A stretch of 64,000 nt of DNA. It comes from an uncultured bacterium. Its GTDB lineage: Bacteria > Bacteroidota > Bacteroidia > Bacteroidales > Bacteroidaceae. This document shows positions 18,712 through 27,908 of the stretch, piece after piece. The notes beneath the pieces were generated by a model, which did not search any database, had not been told where the DNA came from, and was given only the letters and a program-made list of their open reading frames with translations. A program made the translations under genes and the position numbers. Position 1 is the first letter of the stretch; every line of letters starts with the position of its first letter. The stretch lies in NCBI GenBank assembly GCA_946188155.1, contig CAMHUC010000009.1, positions 1-64,000 of the forward strand. Direction: 5' to 3'.

Positions 18712-20931
18712 CTAAAAGCCCAGCCTGACTAGGCAGGAGCCCAACTTCCGTCCGTCAGCCTCCGACAGCTGAACCACGTGGACACCTGTGACTGCCATAG
18801 GTAGGGGCACAGAGGCCTGACGGCCGTCGACTCGCTGTAAGCTATCGAAGACACACCTGCCGTCGAGGCTATACACCTTAATATATATATTGTCATCAAC
18901 AGTCCTGTCAAAACTCAGTTGCAGGCTGCCGGCCGTCGGCTTCATCTCCACACCCTTGGGTTGGTGCTGGCTGATGGCTTCCACCCCGCTCAGCCCGAGG
19001 ATATCGAGCAGTCCACGGTATGCGTCAATCTCACCATAGCCGTAGGTGGCATTCGGATAGTCCATACCTGCCTCGGGATGCCGACAGCAGCGACTCATCA
19101 CGCCCCGGATGTCATCGGGCGTCAGGTCGGGCCGGGCCTGTAGCCACAGGGCGATGACACCTGCCACTACCGGTGCCGACATCGAAGTACCGCTGTCTGC
19201 TCCCCAGTGATACTGCTGGCCGTTGAAGGTGGAGGTGCCCACCACATGGTCCTCACGATGGTAGTAATGGCTGTACGACGACACCACGTTGGTACCGGGG
19301 GCCGTCACATCAGGCTTCGTAAGCCCGTTCATCGACGGGCCGGTCGACGAGTAGTACCAGACGGTGCCGGGCACGGTGCCGCTATAGTCGGTATCGAGCT
19401 GCCGCCCCTGCGGGTCGGCTATCGTCAGCCGGTGGGCGGTGGCCCCTACGCTGATCAGAGCGGGGAAACAGCTGGGTGCGTTGATGTCACGACCCCGGCG
19501 GGCTGCCGTCCAGCGCCCGTCGGCCGCATCGTCCTTGAAGGCAAAGGTAGTACTGCCATACACCTCCGCCGCGCCAGGCCCCGTCACCACAAGGGCCATC
19601 GGCATTAACTGGTCGAGCGTCCGACTGCCCTTTACCAGCACTTGCCAGATGTCGTCATCGCCAAAGCGCGAGCGGTCACGATAGGCTGACAGCTGCAGCG
19701 AGTCCTCACCGAAGGCCACCTGCTTGGAGAGCAGCGTGTCAAGCGGCACTTCGCCTGTCTCGAAGGTGAGCGTGTCGGTAGCTGCCCGTCCTGCCTCGCC
19801 ATAGCAATAGAGCGAGAGCCTCACGGGGCCGTCGGCCTTGATGCGATAGATGGCCGACTTCCTGAAACAACGCACGAAAGCCCCTGCCGCCTCGCTGTCG
19901 GCCGACTTTTCGAAATACGACTTCTCCCCTCCCCCGTTGCCTGCCGCTGCCACGATGATGCGGCCCGGCCCCGTCAGGCTGTCGAGCACCGCCGCATAGA
20001 GGCTGTCCTCCTGGTCCAGATAGGGGGCATAGCCCTCGCTGAGCGACACCACACAGGGGCGTCCCTGGCTTTCGGCATAGTCGAGACAATATTTGAAGGC
20101 CAGCGCATCCGTAGCCGTGGTGTACTTGTAGAGGCTGGCAGAGTCGATATACTCTATATTAGAACTCAGGGCATTGGCCACCAGACAGAGGTCACTGCCG
20201 AAGGCTACGCCGCGATAGCGTGTGTCATAGCCGCTGCCGACAGCGATGCCTGCCGTATGGGTGCCGTGGTTCAGCGTCTTGCTGTCGGTAGACCCTCCGA
20301 TTCCCCTGATGGCCTCAGTCCCAACATAGTCGCGCCCCACTGGCATCCGACTGCCAATGGTGTCGGCCGACAACTGGTCCCAGAAGGCAGCAATACGGTA
20401 GCGTTCTCCTGCCTGGTCATAGAAGTTGGGATGGGTCAGGTCGATGCCCACGTCAACCAGTCCTACCACCACGCCCTCACCAGTATAAGCCTGATGCGTG
20501 GCTGTTGCCTCATAGACGGGCTGGGCATTGACGACAATGGCCGTCGTGTCGCTTTGCAGACTGGCGGGACCACTGGCCTCAATACGCCTGACGGACTGCT
20601 CTGCCGACAGGCCGGCCAGGCTCCCTAAGGGTATGTCGGCAATGGTGATGTCGCCCCAGCGTGCCAGCGAGCGACAGCCGTAACGCTGTAGCACCTCGTC
20701 GGCCCGCGACTGGTCAATGCTCACAAAGGCTGTCAGCCGGCGAATGTCGGCAGCCGTTCCGCGAGTGCGTCCTGGGATTTCGTTTCCCGGCACCCCCGCG
20801 CCACTGCGCCACCGGTATCCATCGCTCACAGCCTGCCTCACCAGCCTCGACATCTTCCAACGTGCTGTCTGCTGGGCCTCGGCCGTCAATAGTGTCAAGA
20901 GTAGTATCAATAGCAGACTGGCTTTCTTCAT
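18712..20931 (-). CDS. Secreted S8-family (subtilisin-like) serine peptidase
   Basis: VGLVDVGIDLTHPNF (Asp), NHGTHTAGIAVG (His), GTSMSAPVVAGVIAL (Ser); signal peptide; C-terminal sorting-type domain. Confidence 0.92.
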   Translation of the reverse strand: MKKASLLLILLLTLLTAEAQQTARWKMSRLVRQAVSDGYRWRSGAGVPGNEIPGRTRGTAADIRRLTAFVSIDQSRADEVLQRYGCRSLARWGDITIADIPLGSLAGLSAEQSVRRIEASGPASLQSDTTAIVVNAQPVYEATATHQAYTGEGVVVGLVDVGIDLTHPNFYDQAGERYRIAAFWDQLSADTIGSRMPVGRDYVGTEAIRGIGGSTDSKTLNHGTHTAGIAVGSGYDTRYRGVAFGSDLCLVANALSSNIEYIDSASLYKYTTATDALAFKYCLDYAESQGRPCVVSLSEGYAPYLDQEDSLYAAVLDSLTGPGRIIVAAAGNGGGEKSYFEKSADSEAAGAFVRCFRKSAIYRIKADGPVRLSLYCYGEAGRAATDTLTFETGEVPLDTLLSKQVAFGEDSLQLSAYRDRSRFGDDDIWQVLVKGSRTLDQLMPMALVVTGPGAAEVYGSTTFAFKDDAADGRWTAARRGRDINAPSCFPALISVGATAHRLTIADPQGRQLDTDYSGTVPGTVWYYSSTGPSMNGLTKPDVTAPGTNVVSSYSHYYHREDHVVGTSTFNGQQYHWGADSGTSMSAPVVAGVIALWLQARPDLTPDDIRGVMSRCCRHPEAGMDYPNATYGYGEIDAYRGLLDILGLSGVEAISQHQPKGVEMKPTAGSLQLSFDRTVDDNIYIKVYSLDGRCVFDSLQRVDGRQASVPLPMAVTGVHVVQLSEADGRKLGSCLVRLGF

Positions 20932-22655
20932 CTCCTTACGATCTTCTTGCCATTCACGATATAGATGCCTTTAGGCAACTGCTCCAAAGGCGCGTCCAGA
21001 CTGCTGCCCGACAACGAATACACGCCCTTGGCCGCGCCGGTGCGCCGGGCAGTACGGATGCCGTCGGCCTGACCGTTGCGCAGCGTGAACGACACCGTGC
21101 CGTCGGCATGCTGCGTGATGTCGGTGATGCTCTTCGAGAGGAAGCGCGAGCCGTTGGCATCGGTATCGTACATCTGCGTCGAGGGTGCCGACGTAGCGTT
21201 CAGCGTACGGTTCACGAAACTGGTGGAGTCCGTCTGCCAGGGATAGGCCGCCGTGCTCATCAGAGTACTGTTCATCCAGCCATTGTTATAGTATTGGCTC
21301 TTTCTGCCGTGGCGCGCCACATGCAAAGTCCGCCAGTCATCAAAGTCCATGTTGTCGGCTGCCACAATACTATAATAGGGTTTGCCGCTGACGTTGTTCA
21401 CAATGTTGCCCACCCATCGGCCACGGTCGAACTTCACGTGGTAGATGAGCAGTCCGCGCCCGGGCAGTCCCAGGTCCCAGCCACTCCACTGCCGGTTCTC
21501 CAGCAGCAGGAACTCACTGTCGGTATGACGAATTAGGAATACCATGCCCCCTTCTGCCAGGGGCTTCAGGTTGCTGATGACGGTGTCGCCCGTCAGTTCC
21601 TCAGGCTCGAGCCAACCCATGATCATCTTCTCCAGCGGGGAGTAGTTGGGTGGACACCAGCCACGGTTGGTGGACGGCCCTCCGTCCATCAGGTCCCACT
21701 CGTCGGCCACCGAGAACGGCAGGTCGTCTGACGAACCTGTCGGATAGATGTCGGGCAATGCCATGGAAGCAGAACCCGTCGGACTCAAGGCATGGCTGAG
21801 TTCGTGACAGATGGTGCCTATGCCGCAGGAGGTGTCGTTCGTCCACAGCTCGCCACTGGCAGAATAGGCTGAGACGCGGTAGCCGTCAGGAGTGGTGACG
21901 CTGCCGAACGTCCAGGTATTGGGCCACAGATACCCCTCATCAGCGACAGCCGTCTGATTGCCGGCATAGCCTGCATATACGAATACCACCTGGTTCACGC
22001 GCTTGTTGCCGTTCCAGTCATATGGTGAAAAGTCCACGTCGGGGTTCTCGGCCATCATCAGCCGCATGGCCTCCTGAAATATAGAGGGGCCGTGGTCCTT
22101 TTTCGCCGACGACCTGACACTGGAACTCACCTTAAAGGGTCCGTAGACGTCGAACTGCAGGTTCAGCAGCCCCTGCGACTGGTCGCGGAAATAGTCGGCC
22201 ACGCAGCCTGCTCCCAGCCGCTGGTTGTAGCCCGGCTCATTGAACATCGCGTCGTAGGTGCCCCGGGGATCCTCGCAGCTGAAGCTGCAGTCGGCAAACT
22301 CCACCAGCACCACCAGCTGTCGGTATACGCGCATAGCATTCCAGCCGGCATCGCAATAGCCGATGTCGGAAATACCTGAAATGCTACGTGTGGGAAAAAC
22401 CTCTGGGACATCATCCGTCACCGGTATGGTAATCGGATGAAAGAAGCCCAAACTGTCACGGGAGAAAACATGCCCAGCCAAATCCCGATAACAGTGGAAA
22501 TGCGCATTGCCCCAGAGTGTCAATGTAAATATCGTGCCGTCTGGTTGTACATAGTCCTTGAATTCTATCTTGGCCCGCGAAGCGGAGACCGCGAGTGTCA
22601 TGGTGCATAGCACCAGCAGCACCATCATGCGCCGCATATTTCGTCGTACGTTCAC
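20928..22655 (-). CDS. M6-family secreted metalloprotease
   Basis: GTICHELSHALSPTGSASMALPDIY (HExxH); C-terminal LPKGIYIVNGKKIVRR tail typical of Bacteroidota secreted proteins. Confidence 0.88.
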   Translation of the reverse strand: MNVRRNMRRMMVLLVLCTMTLAVSASRAKIEFKDYVQPDGTIFTLTLWGNAHFHCYRDLAGHVFSRDSLGFFHPITIPVTDDVPEVFPTRSISGISDIGYCDAGWNAMRVYRQLVVLVEFADCSFSCEDPRGTYDAMFNEPGYNQRLGAGCVADYFRDQSQGLLNLQFDVYGPFKVSSSVRSSAKKDHGPSIFQEAMRLMMAENPDVDFSPYDWNGNKRVNQVVFVYAGYAGNQTAVADEGYLWPNTWTFGSVTTPDGYRVSAYSASGELWTNDTSCGIGTICHELSHALSPTGSASMALPDIYPTGSSDDLPFSVADEWDLMDGGPSTNRGWCPPNYSPLEKMIMGWLEPEELTGDTVISNLKPLAEGGMVFLIRHTDSEFLLLENRQWSGWDLGLPGRGLLIYHVKFDRGRWVGNIVNNVSGKPYYSIVAADNMDFDDWRTLHVARHGRKSQYYNNGWMNSTLMSTAAYPWQTDSTSFVNRTLNATSAPSTQMYDTDANGSRFLSKSITDITQHADGTVSFTLRNGQADGIRTARRTGAAKGVYSLSGSSLDAPLEQLPKGIYIVNGKKIVRR

Positions 22656-22936
22656 TGTCTGTCAATTTCTTGATGCAAATATACGACTTTTCCTCCTAAT
22701 TTCCAAATATTTAACCTATTTTACGATAATGCCCGGCACAACGGTACTGTTCACGCAGGTATTTGCGCCAAACATGCTCGAAATTGTCACAGGCGAACTG
22801 GGATGTGTCATGGCTGTTTCCGAGAACGAGATACCCGTTGTTTGCCTGCGTGTCGTGGATACCGTGCCTTTTCCTAATTTCACTTGACAGATGGCGCTGC
22901 AAATATAGTGAAAATATCATTACCATGCACCTGTTA

Positions 22937-23131
22937 TCAGTCTTTTTTCCAAAGATTCTTGCCAGGATCCTCACCGCTATACACGTCCATCGGTTTCTTG
23001 TTGCCTATACTCATGTGCGGTCGTACGTTGTTGTAGAAGCCTATCTCACGCCCGATCTCCCGCAGGGCTTCCTCATAGTCCCTGAACATGGCCAGATGAC
23101 ATATCCACTCGTCTTTGAGGATGCCATTCAT
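22937..23131 (-). pseudogene. IS3-family transposase OrfB fragment (C-terminal)
   Basis: MNGILKDEWICHLA...REIGFYNNVRPHMSIGNKKPMDVYSG: IS3 rve C-terminal signature, only 64 aa, truncated upstream at a repeat. Confidence 0.8.
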
Positions 23132-23157
23132 CTAAGGAGCAGAGGAGAGAAGGAGTT
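23131..23157 (+). repeat. 27-bp direct repeat, copy 1 (flanks AAA ATPase gene)
   Basis: tctaaggagcagaggagagaaggagtt, identical to 24910-24936. Confidence 0.85.
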
Positions 23158-23173
23158 TTATTGTTACACAATA

Positions 23174-24787
23174 TCACATACCCCAGACCATGATGCGGCG
23201 GCCCTGAGCGTCGTAGGGCCGGTGCCAGATACGTTCGTCCCAAGACAGCTGCTGTGTGCGGTCGAAGATGATGAGGTGTCCCTCGTCAACGCTGCCTACG
23301 ATGTCCATATATTCGGCAGTTTGCTGAAGTCCTCTATCGATGACCTTGTCCAGGTCGCCCCGTTTGATTTTCAGTTCGAGCACCACGCGCTGCACGGGCC
23401 CGCCATAATGGTCAGTGAGCGGTTTGCGGATGAGCAGGTCGGTACGCTTGCGGCCCAGGCCGTACTCACGGTCGATGTAGCCGCCACCGTTGACGATACG
23501 CTGCAGGAAGCACTGCAGTAGCAGCTGGGGCCCGGCCTCGGCATAGTCGAAGCGTCCTATCCATGCGTCGGCATTCTGTCGGAAGAACTGCTGGAAGTCG
23601 GTCAGCAGCTTCTCCACGTTGATGCTGTGGTCGGCGTTCTCGTACCACTGCGGTTCCTGGGTGAGTCCATTCTGGGTGCTCCACGTCAACTCGCGTGGTA
23701 TTATCTCTCGGTAGATGCCGTTGGCAATACGCCGGGGCTTTCCCTTTTCCCAGGTGATAAGCCCCATGTCCTTCACATACTGGATATCGTCGGTAGGAAT
23801 CTGATTTTCGTCAGCCTCCTCACTGTCAGCCAGCATCGGTTCGATGACCCTTCTTACCCTCGGCTCCATGAGCTTGTCGATGAGGATGTCGATGTGGGTG
23901 TCACGGCGGTAGATGATGTTCTCGATGGCGCGGTCGATCATCTCGGGGATGATGCGTACGGAGCGGTCACGGTTCTCACGCATGTTCCACGTCACCTCGC
24001 GCCCCAGCGCATTCACCAGCCAGGGCTGTCCCTCGGTGGCCTGCCACACCATGGGGAAGCAGGTCTCGTCGAACACCTGCCCCGTCTCCCGTGTGTGCTG
24101 CATATAGAGTTCGTGGATCTCCTCGCGTGAGAAATTGCCCAGGCGTAGCGACGTAGCCTTGATGTTGAATGCCGAGCCGCCGGTGACGATGTCCTGGTTG
24201 GAGAGCACGATACGGTAGTCGCGCACGTCGCGCACCCCACAGAGGATGATGGTCTGGGGGAAGGAGGCGGGGCGGTCAGTGTAGCCGGAGCGTATCTGTC
24301 GGAGCACGGCCACCAGCGAGTCGCCCACCAGTGCGTCGATCTCGTCGATGATGAGCACGATAGGCTTAGGCAGTTCCTCGGAGAGGCGTCGCAGGTATGT
24401 GGCCAGCATAGAGTCCTTGCCCACCTGTCGCACCTCGTCGCGTATACGCAGTGGCAGGTCGCTCCTGTTGAGCACGCCCCTGAATTGTTCGGCCAGCGTG
24501 TCGCAGGTGGACTTGATGACACTCTCAGAGTCGTTGCGCGAGGCTTGTCCTCCCTCCACATTGGCATAGACGGCAATGTAGCGGCCCTCGCGGTTCAGGT
24601 AGTCGCGAAGGGCGAGCATACAGGAGGTCTTGCCCGTCTGTCGGGGTGCGTGCATCACGAAGTAGCGCTGCTGGCGTATCAGCATCAGGACCTCATCCAG
24701 GTCGAACCGGCTCAGCGGGTCGATGGTATAGCAGTCGGGTATCTGCGGCCCTGCGGTATTGAAGAACTTTTCCATGTTGGCTGTCAT
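23174..24787 (-). CDS. AAA+ ATP-binding protein (ORC/AAA-like, C-terminal nuclease-like domain)
   Basis: MHAPRQTGKTSCMLALRDYLN (Walker A), VLIIDEIDALVGD (Walker B); C-terminal REYGLGRKRTDLLIRKP...VVLELKI. Confidence 0.85.
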   Translation of the reverse strand: MTANMEKFFNTAGPQIPDCYTIDPLSRFDLDEVLMLIRQQRYFVMHAPRQTGKTSCMLALRDYLNREGRYIAVYANVEGGQASRNDSESVIKSTCDTLAEQFRGVLNRSDLPLRIRDEVRQVGKDSMLATYLRRLSEELPKPIVLIIDEIDALVGDSLVAVLRQIRSGYTDRPASFPQTIILCGVRDVRDYRIVLSNQDIVTGGSAFNIKATSLRLGNFSREEIHELYMQHTRETGQVFDETCFPMVWQATEGQPWLVNALGREVTWNMRENRDRSVRIIPEMIDRAIENIIYRRDTHIDILIDKLMEPRVRRVIEPMLADSEEADENQIPTDDIQYVKDMGLITWEKGKPRRIANGIYREIIPRELTWSTQNGLTQEPQWYENADHSINVEKLLTDFQQFFRQNADAWIGRFDYAEAGPQLLLQCFLQRIVNGGGYIDREYGLGRKRTDLLIRKPLTDHYGGPVQRVVLELKIKRGDLDKVIDRGLQQTAEYMDIVGSVDEGHLIIFDRTQQLSWDERIWHRPYDAQGRRIMVWGM

Positions 24788-24833
24788 TTCAGAGTTAGCG
24801 GTGCAAAGATACGAAGTTATTCTGAGACGGCAA

Positions 24834-24883
24834 AATTTTGGGGGACATAAATCTGGATAATTTTGGGGGACATAAATCTGGAT
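24834..24883. repeat. 25-bp tandem duplication (aattttgggggacataaatctggat x2)
   Basis: Identical copies at 24834-24858 and 24859-24883, upstream of the AAA gene. Confidence 0.9.
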
Positions 24884-24909
24884 AAAATCTAAATTAAAAT
24901 CTTTATTTG

Positions 24910-24936
24910 TCTAAGGAGCAGAGGAGAGAAGGAGTT
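24910..24936 (+). repeat. 27-bp direct repeat, copy 2 (flanks AAA ATPase gene)
   Basis: Identical to 23131-23157, same orientation. Confidence 0.85.
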
Positions 24937-25225
24937 ACTTGTTATAGTATAAAAAAATGTACGCGCGAGATGTGTTTTTACGGAAAGAAGAGAGAGTGGG
25001 GTCGGCCCCAGGGGGCATACTCACTCTCTCATTCATAGTGTTTACAAGCTAAACTTGAACAGTCCGGACTTTCATTTCTTCATACGCATTTCAGTTTTTT
25101 AATGGGTCCAACATGTTAACACTCGCTTCTTATAGTTCACGGTGCAAAGGTCGCACTTTTCGCGTGAATATGCAAAGGAGTATCCCTAAAATGCGCGGGG
25201 GAAATTCCTATGGCCGGAGGGGAAA

Positions 25226-27391
25226 TCACTCCTTGTCGAGGAGAATCTTCATCATCTCTACGGCCGCCTTGGCGACGGAGGTGCCTGGGCCGAAGATGGC
25301 AGCGACGCCCGCCTTGTAAAGGAAGTCGTAGTCCTGGGCGGGTATGACACCTCCGGCTATGACCATGATATCCTCGCGTCCCAGCTTCTTGAGTTCCTCG
25401 ATGAGCTGGGGGATGAGCGTCTTGTGACCAGCGGCGAGCGACGATGCTCCCACGCAGTGTACATCGTTCTCGACAGCCTCACGGGCAGCCTCGGCGGGTG
25501 TCTGGAACAGCGGTCCCATATCCACGTCGAAGCCACAGTCTGCGTAGCCTGTAGCCACCACCTTAGCACCACGGTCGTGACCGTCCTGCCCCATCTTAGC
25601 GATGAAGATACGCGGGCGGCGACCCTCCTTCTCTGCGAACTCGTCGGTCAGCTTGCAAGCCAACTCGAAGTCCTTATCATTCTTTGACTCTGAACTGTAC
25701 ACGCCTGAAATTGTTCTGATAACTGCTTTATAACGGCCCACAATCTCCTCGCAGGCATCCGAGATCTCACCGAGGGTGCAACGCAGCTGTGCAGCCTTGA
25801 CGGCCAGGTCGAGCAGGTTGTGCTCCGACTTGCGGCCCTCCTGGAAGTCGCGCACACAGTCGGTGATGGCCTTGAGGGCAGCCTGGCAGGCAGCCTCGTC
25901 GCGTGTGGCACGCACCTGCCTGAGGCTCTCCTCCTGCTGCTTGCGCACGGCGGTATTGTCCACCTCAAGGATGTCGATGGGATCTTCATGGTCGAGACGG
26001 TACTTGTTGGTACCGACGATGGTCTGCACGCCGCTGTCGATACGGGCCTGCGTCCGGGCGGCAGCCTCCTCGATACGCATCTTCGGCAGACCGGTCTCGA
26101 TGGCCTTGGCCATACCACCGAGCTTCTCGATCTCCTGGATGTGCTCCCAGGCCTTATGAACCAGCTCGTTGGTGAGCGTCTCCACATAGTAGGAGCCAGC
26201 CCAGGGGTCGATCTGCTTGCAGACCTTCGTCTCGTTCTGGATGTAGATCTGCGTGTTGCGGGCGATACGGGCCGAGAAGTCCGTAGGCAGGGCGATGGCC
26301 TCGTCGAGGGCGTTGGTGTGCAGCGACTGGGTGTGACCTAAGACGGCAGCCATAGCCTCGATGCAGGTGCGGCCCACGTTGTTGAAGGGATCCTGCTCGG
26401 TAAGGCTCCAGCCGGAGGTCTGCGAGTGGGTACGCAGGGCCAGCGACTTGGGGTTCTTGGCGCCGAACGACTTTACGATCTTGGCCCAGAGCAGGCGGCC
26501 TGCGCGCATCTTGGCAATCTCCATGAAGTGGTTCATGCCGATGGCCCAGAAGAACGAGAGGCGCGGGGCGAAGGCATCCACGTCGATGCCGGCATTGACA
26601 CCCGTGCGGAGGTAGTCCATACCGTCGGCCAGCGTGTAGGCCAGTTCGATGTCGGCCGTAGCACCGGCCTCCTGCATGTGATAGCCCGAGATGGAGATGC
26701 TATTAAACTTCGGCATCTTCTGCGAGGTGTACTCGAAGATGTCGGCGATGATCTTCATCGAGAATGCGGGGGGATAGATATAGGTGTTGCGCACCATGAA
26801 CTCCTTGAGGATATCGTTCTGGATGGTACCGGCCATCTCCTCCAGTTGGGCACCCTGCTCCAGACCGGCCACGATATAGAAGGCCAGGATGGGCAGCACG
26901 GCCCCGTTCATGGTCATCGAGACCGACATCTTGTTCAAGGGGATACCCGAGAAGAGCACCTTCATGTTCTCCTCATTGCAGATGCTCACGCCGGCCTTAC
27001 CCACGTCGCCCACCACGCGGGCGTTGTCGGGGTCGTAGCCACGGTGCGTGGGCAGGTCGAAGGCCACGGAGAGGCCCTTCTGGCCCGAGGCCAGGTTACG
27101 GCGATAGAAGGCGTTCGACTCCTCAGCCGTAGAGAATCCGGCATACTGACGGATAGTCCACGGACGGAAGGGATACATCATCGAATACGGACCGCGGAGA
27201 TAGGGCGGAATACCGGCCGTGAAGTCGAGGTGCTCCATGCCCTCCAGGTCCTCTTTGGTATAAACGGGACGAACATCGATATGCTCTGGCGTGTGCCAGT
27301 TCTCTACAATACCATTGTCTTTAATCCACTTGGCTCCATCTTGGGGATGAATGCCAGCGTAGATATCTATTTTACTAAAATCTTTTCTCAT
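25226..27391 (-). CDS. mutB: Methylmalonyl-CoA mutase large subunit
   Basis: [46 protein letters not shown]-terminal B12 motif [35 protein letters not shown]. Confidence 0.96.
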   Translation of the reverse strand: MRKDFSKIDIYAGIHPQDGAKWIKDNGIVENWHTPEHIDVRPVYTKEDLEGMEHLDFTAGIPPYLRGPYSMMYPFRPWTIRQYAGFSTAEESNAFYRRNLASGQKGLSVAFDLPTHRGYDPDNARVVGDVGKAGVSICNEENMKVLFSGIPLNKMSVSMTMNGAVLPILAFYIVAGLEQGAQLEEMAGTIQNDILKEFMVRNTYIYPPAFSMKIIADIFEYTSQKMPKFNSISISGYHMQEAGATADIELAYTLADGMDYLRTGVNAGIDVDAFAPRLSFFWAIGMNHFMEIAKMRAGRLLWAKIVKSFGAKNPKSLALRTHSQTSGWSLTEQDPFNNVGRTCIEAMAAVLGHTQSLHTNALDEAIALPTDFSARIARNTQIYIQNETKVCKQIDPWAGSYYVETLTNELVHKAWEHIQEIEKLGGMAKAIETGLPKMRIEEAAARTQARIDSGVQTIVGTNKYRLDHEDPIDILEVDNTAVRKQQEESLRQVRATRDEAACQAALKAITDCVRDFQEGRKSEHNLLDLAVKAAQLRCTLGEISDACEEIVGRYKAVIRTISGVYSSESKNDKDFELACKLTDEFAEKEGRRPRIFIAKMGQDGHDRGAKVVATGYADCGFDVDMGPLFQTPAEAAREAVENDVHCVGASSLAAGHKTLIPQLIEELKKLGREDIMVIAGGVIPAQDYDFLYKAGVAAIFGPGTSVAKAAVEMMKILLDKE

Positions 27392-27405
27392 CGGTGTTAT
27401 TTTTA

Positions 27406-27438
27406 ATGGAACACAAAGACACAAAGACACAAAGTTTT
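27406..27438. repeat. 33-bp terminal inverted repeat, copy 1 (flanks GxxExxY gene)
   Basis: atggaacacaaagacacaaagacacaaagtttt; exact reverse complement of 27868-27900. Confidence 0.95.
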
Positions 27439-27900
27439 TTAGGCTCTGATAGGTTTTATGCCAGTGTATTCAATTTTACCATTTATTTTTCTCTTTATTC
27501 CTTCTTTAAGAACTGGAACATTAAAGTTTATGAGCAGCCCCATATGCGTATCTGTTAATTTCATATAAGTCACCAACTGTACTTCGTGTAAGGGTTTGAT
27601 AAGTTCTACGGCTTTCAATTCCAGAATAAACACGTTATCTACTAACATATCAATCCGGAAAACTTTTCCAGTATCCTTACCTTTATAAATTAAGGGGAAA
27701 TCGACCTGAGTCTTTACATCCAATCCCTGTGACTCTAATTCTACCCGAAGACATTCCTCATAAACAGATTTCAAAAGACCAGGACCCAATTCCCGATGCA
27801 CCTCAATAGCAGCACCAATAATGGTATTGCTCAGGGCTTGCAATCGGTTATATTCCTCCAACGGAATAAAACTTTGTGTCTTTGTGTCTTTGTGTTCCAT
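27439..27900 (-). CDS. GxxExxY-family PDDEXK-like protein
   Basis: [47 protein letters not shown]...[18 protein letters not shown]...[30 protein letters not shown]. Confidence 0.92.
   Translation of the reverse strand: MEHKDTKTQSFIPLEEYNRLQALSNTIIGAAIEVHRELGPGLLKSVYEECLRVELESQGLDVKTQVDFPLIYKGKDTGKVFRIDMLVDNVFILELKAVELIKPLHEVQLVTYMKLTDTHMGLLINFNVPVLKEGIKRKINGKIEYTGIKPIRA
27868..27900. repeat. 33-bp terminal inverted repeat, copy 2; encodes the N-terminal [11 protein letters not shown] of the GxxExxY protein
   Basis: aaaactttgtgtctttgtgtctttgtgttccat; exact reverse complement of 27406-27438. Confidence 0.95.
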
Positions 27901-27908
27901 AAATAAAA

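Noticed and set aside
22711-22974. 87-aa minus ORF overlapping the IS3 fragment (RHLSSEIRKRHGIHDTQANNGYLVLGNSHDTSQFACDNFEHVWRKYL...)
   Set aside because: May be a gene remnant, but I recognise no family; overlaps transposase debris, so not called
24990-25030. gagagagtg...cactctctc hairpin downstream of mutB as riboswitch or terminator
   Set aside because: Stem is real, but there is no clear T-run on the minus strand and no recognisable riboswitch class; function not supportable
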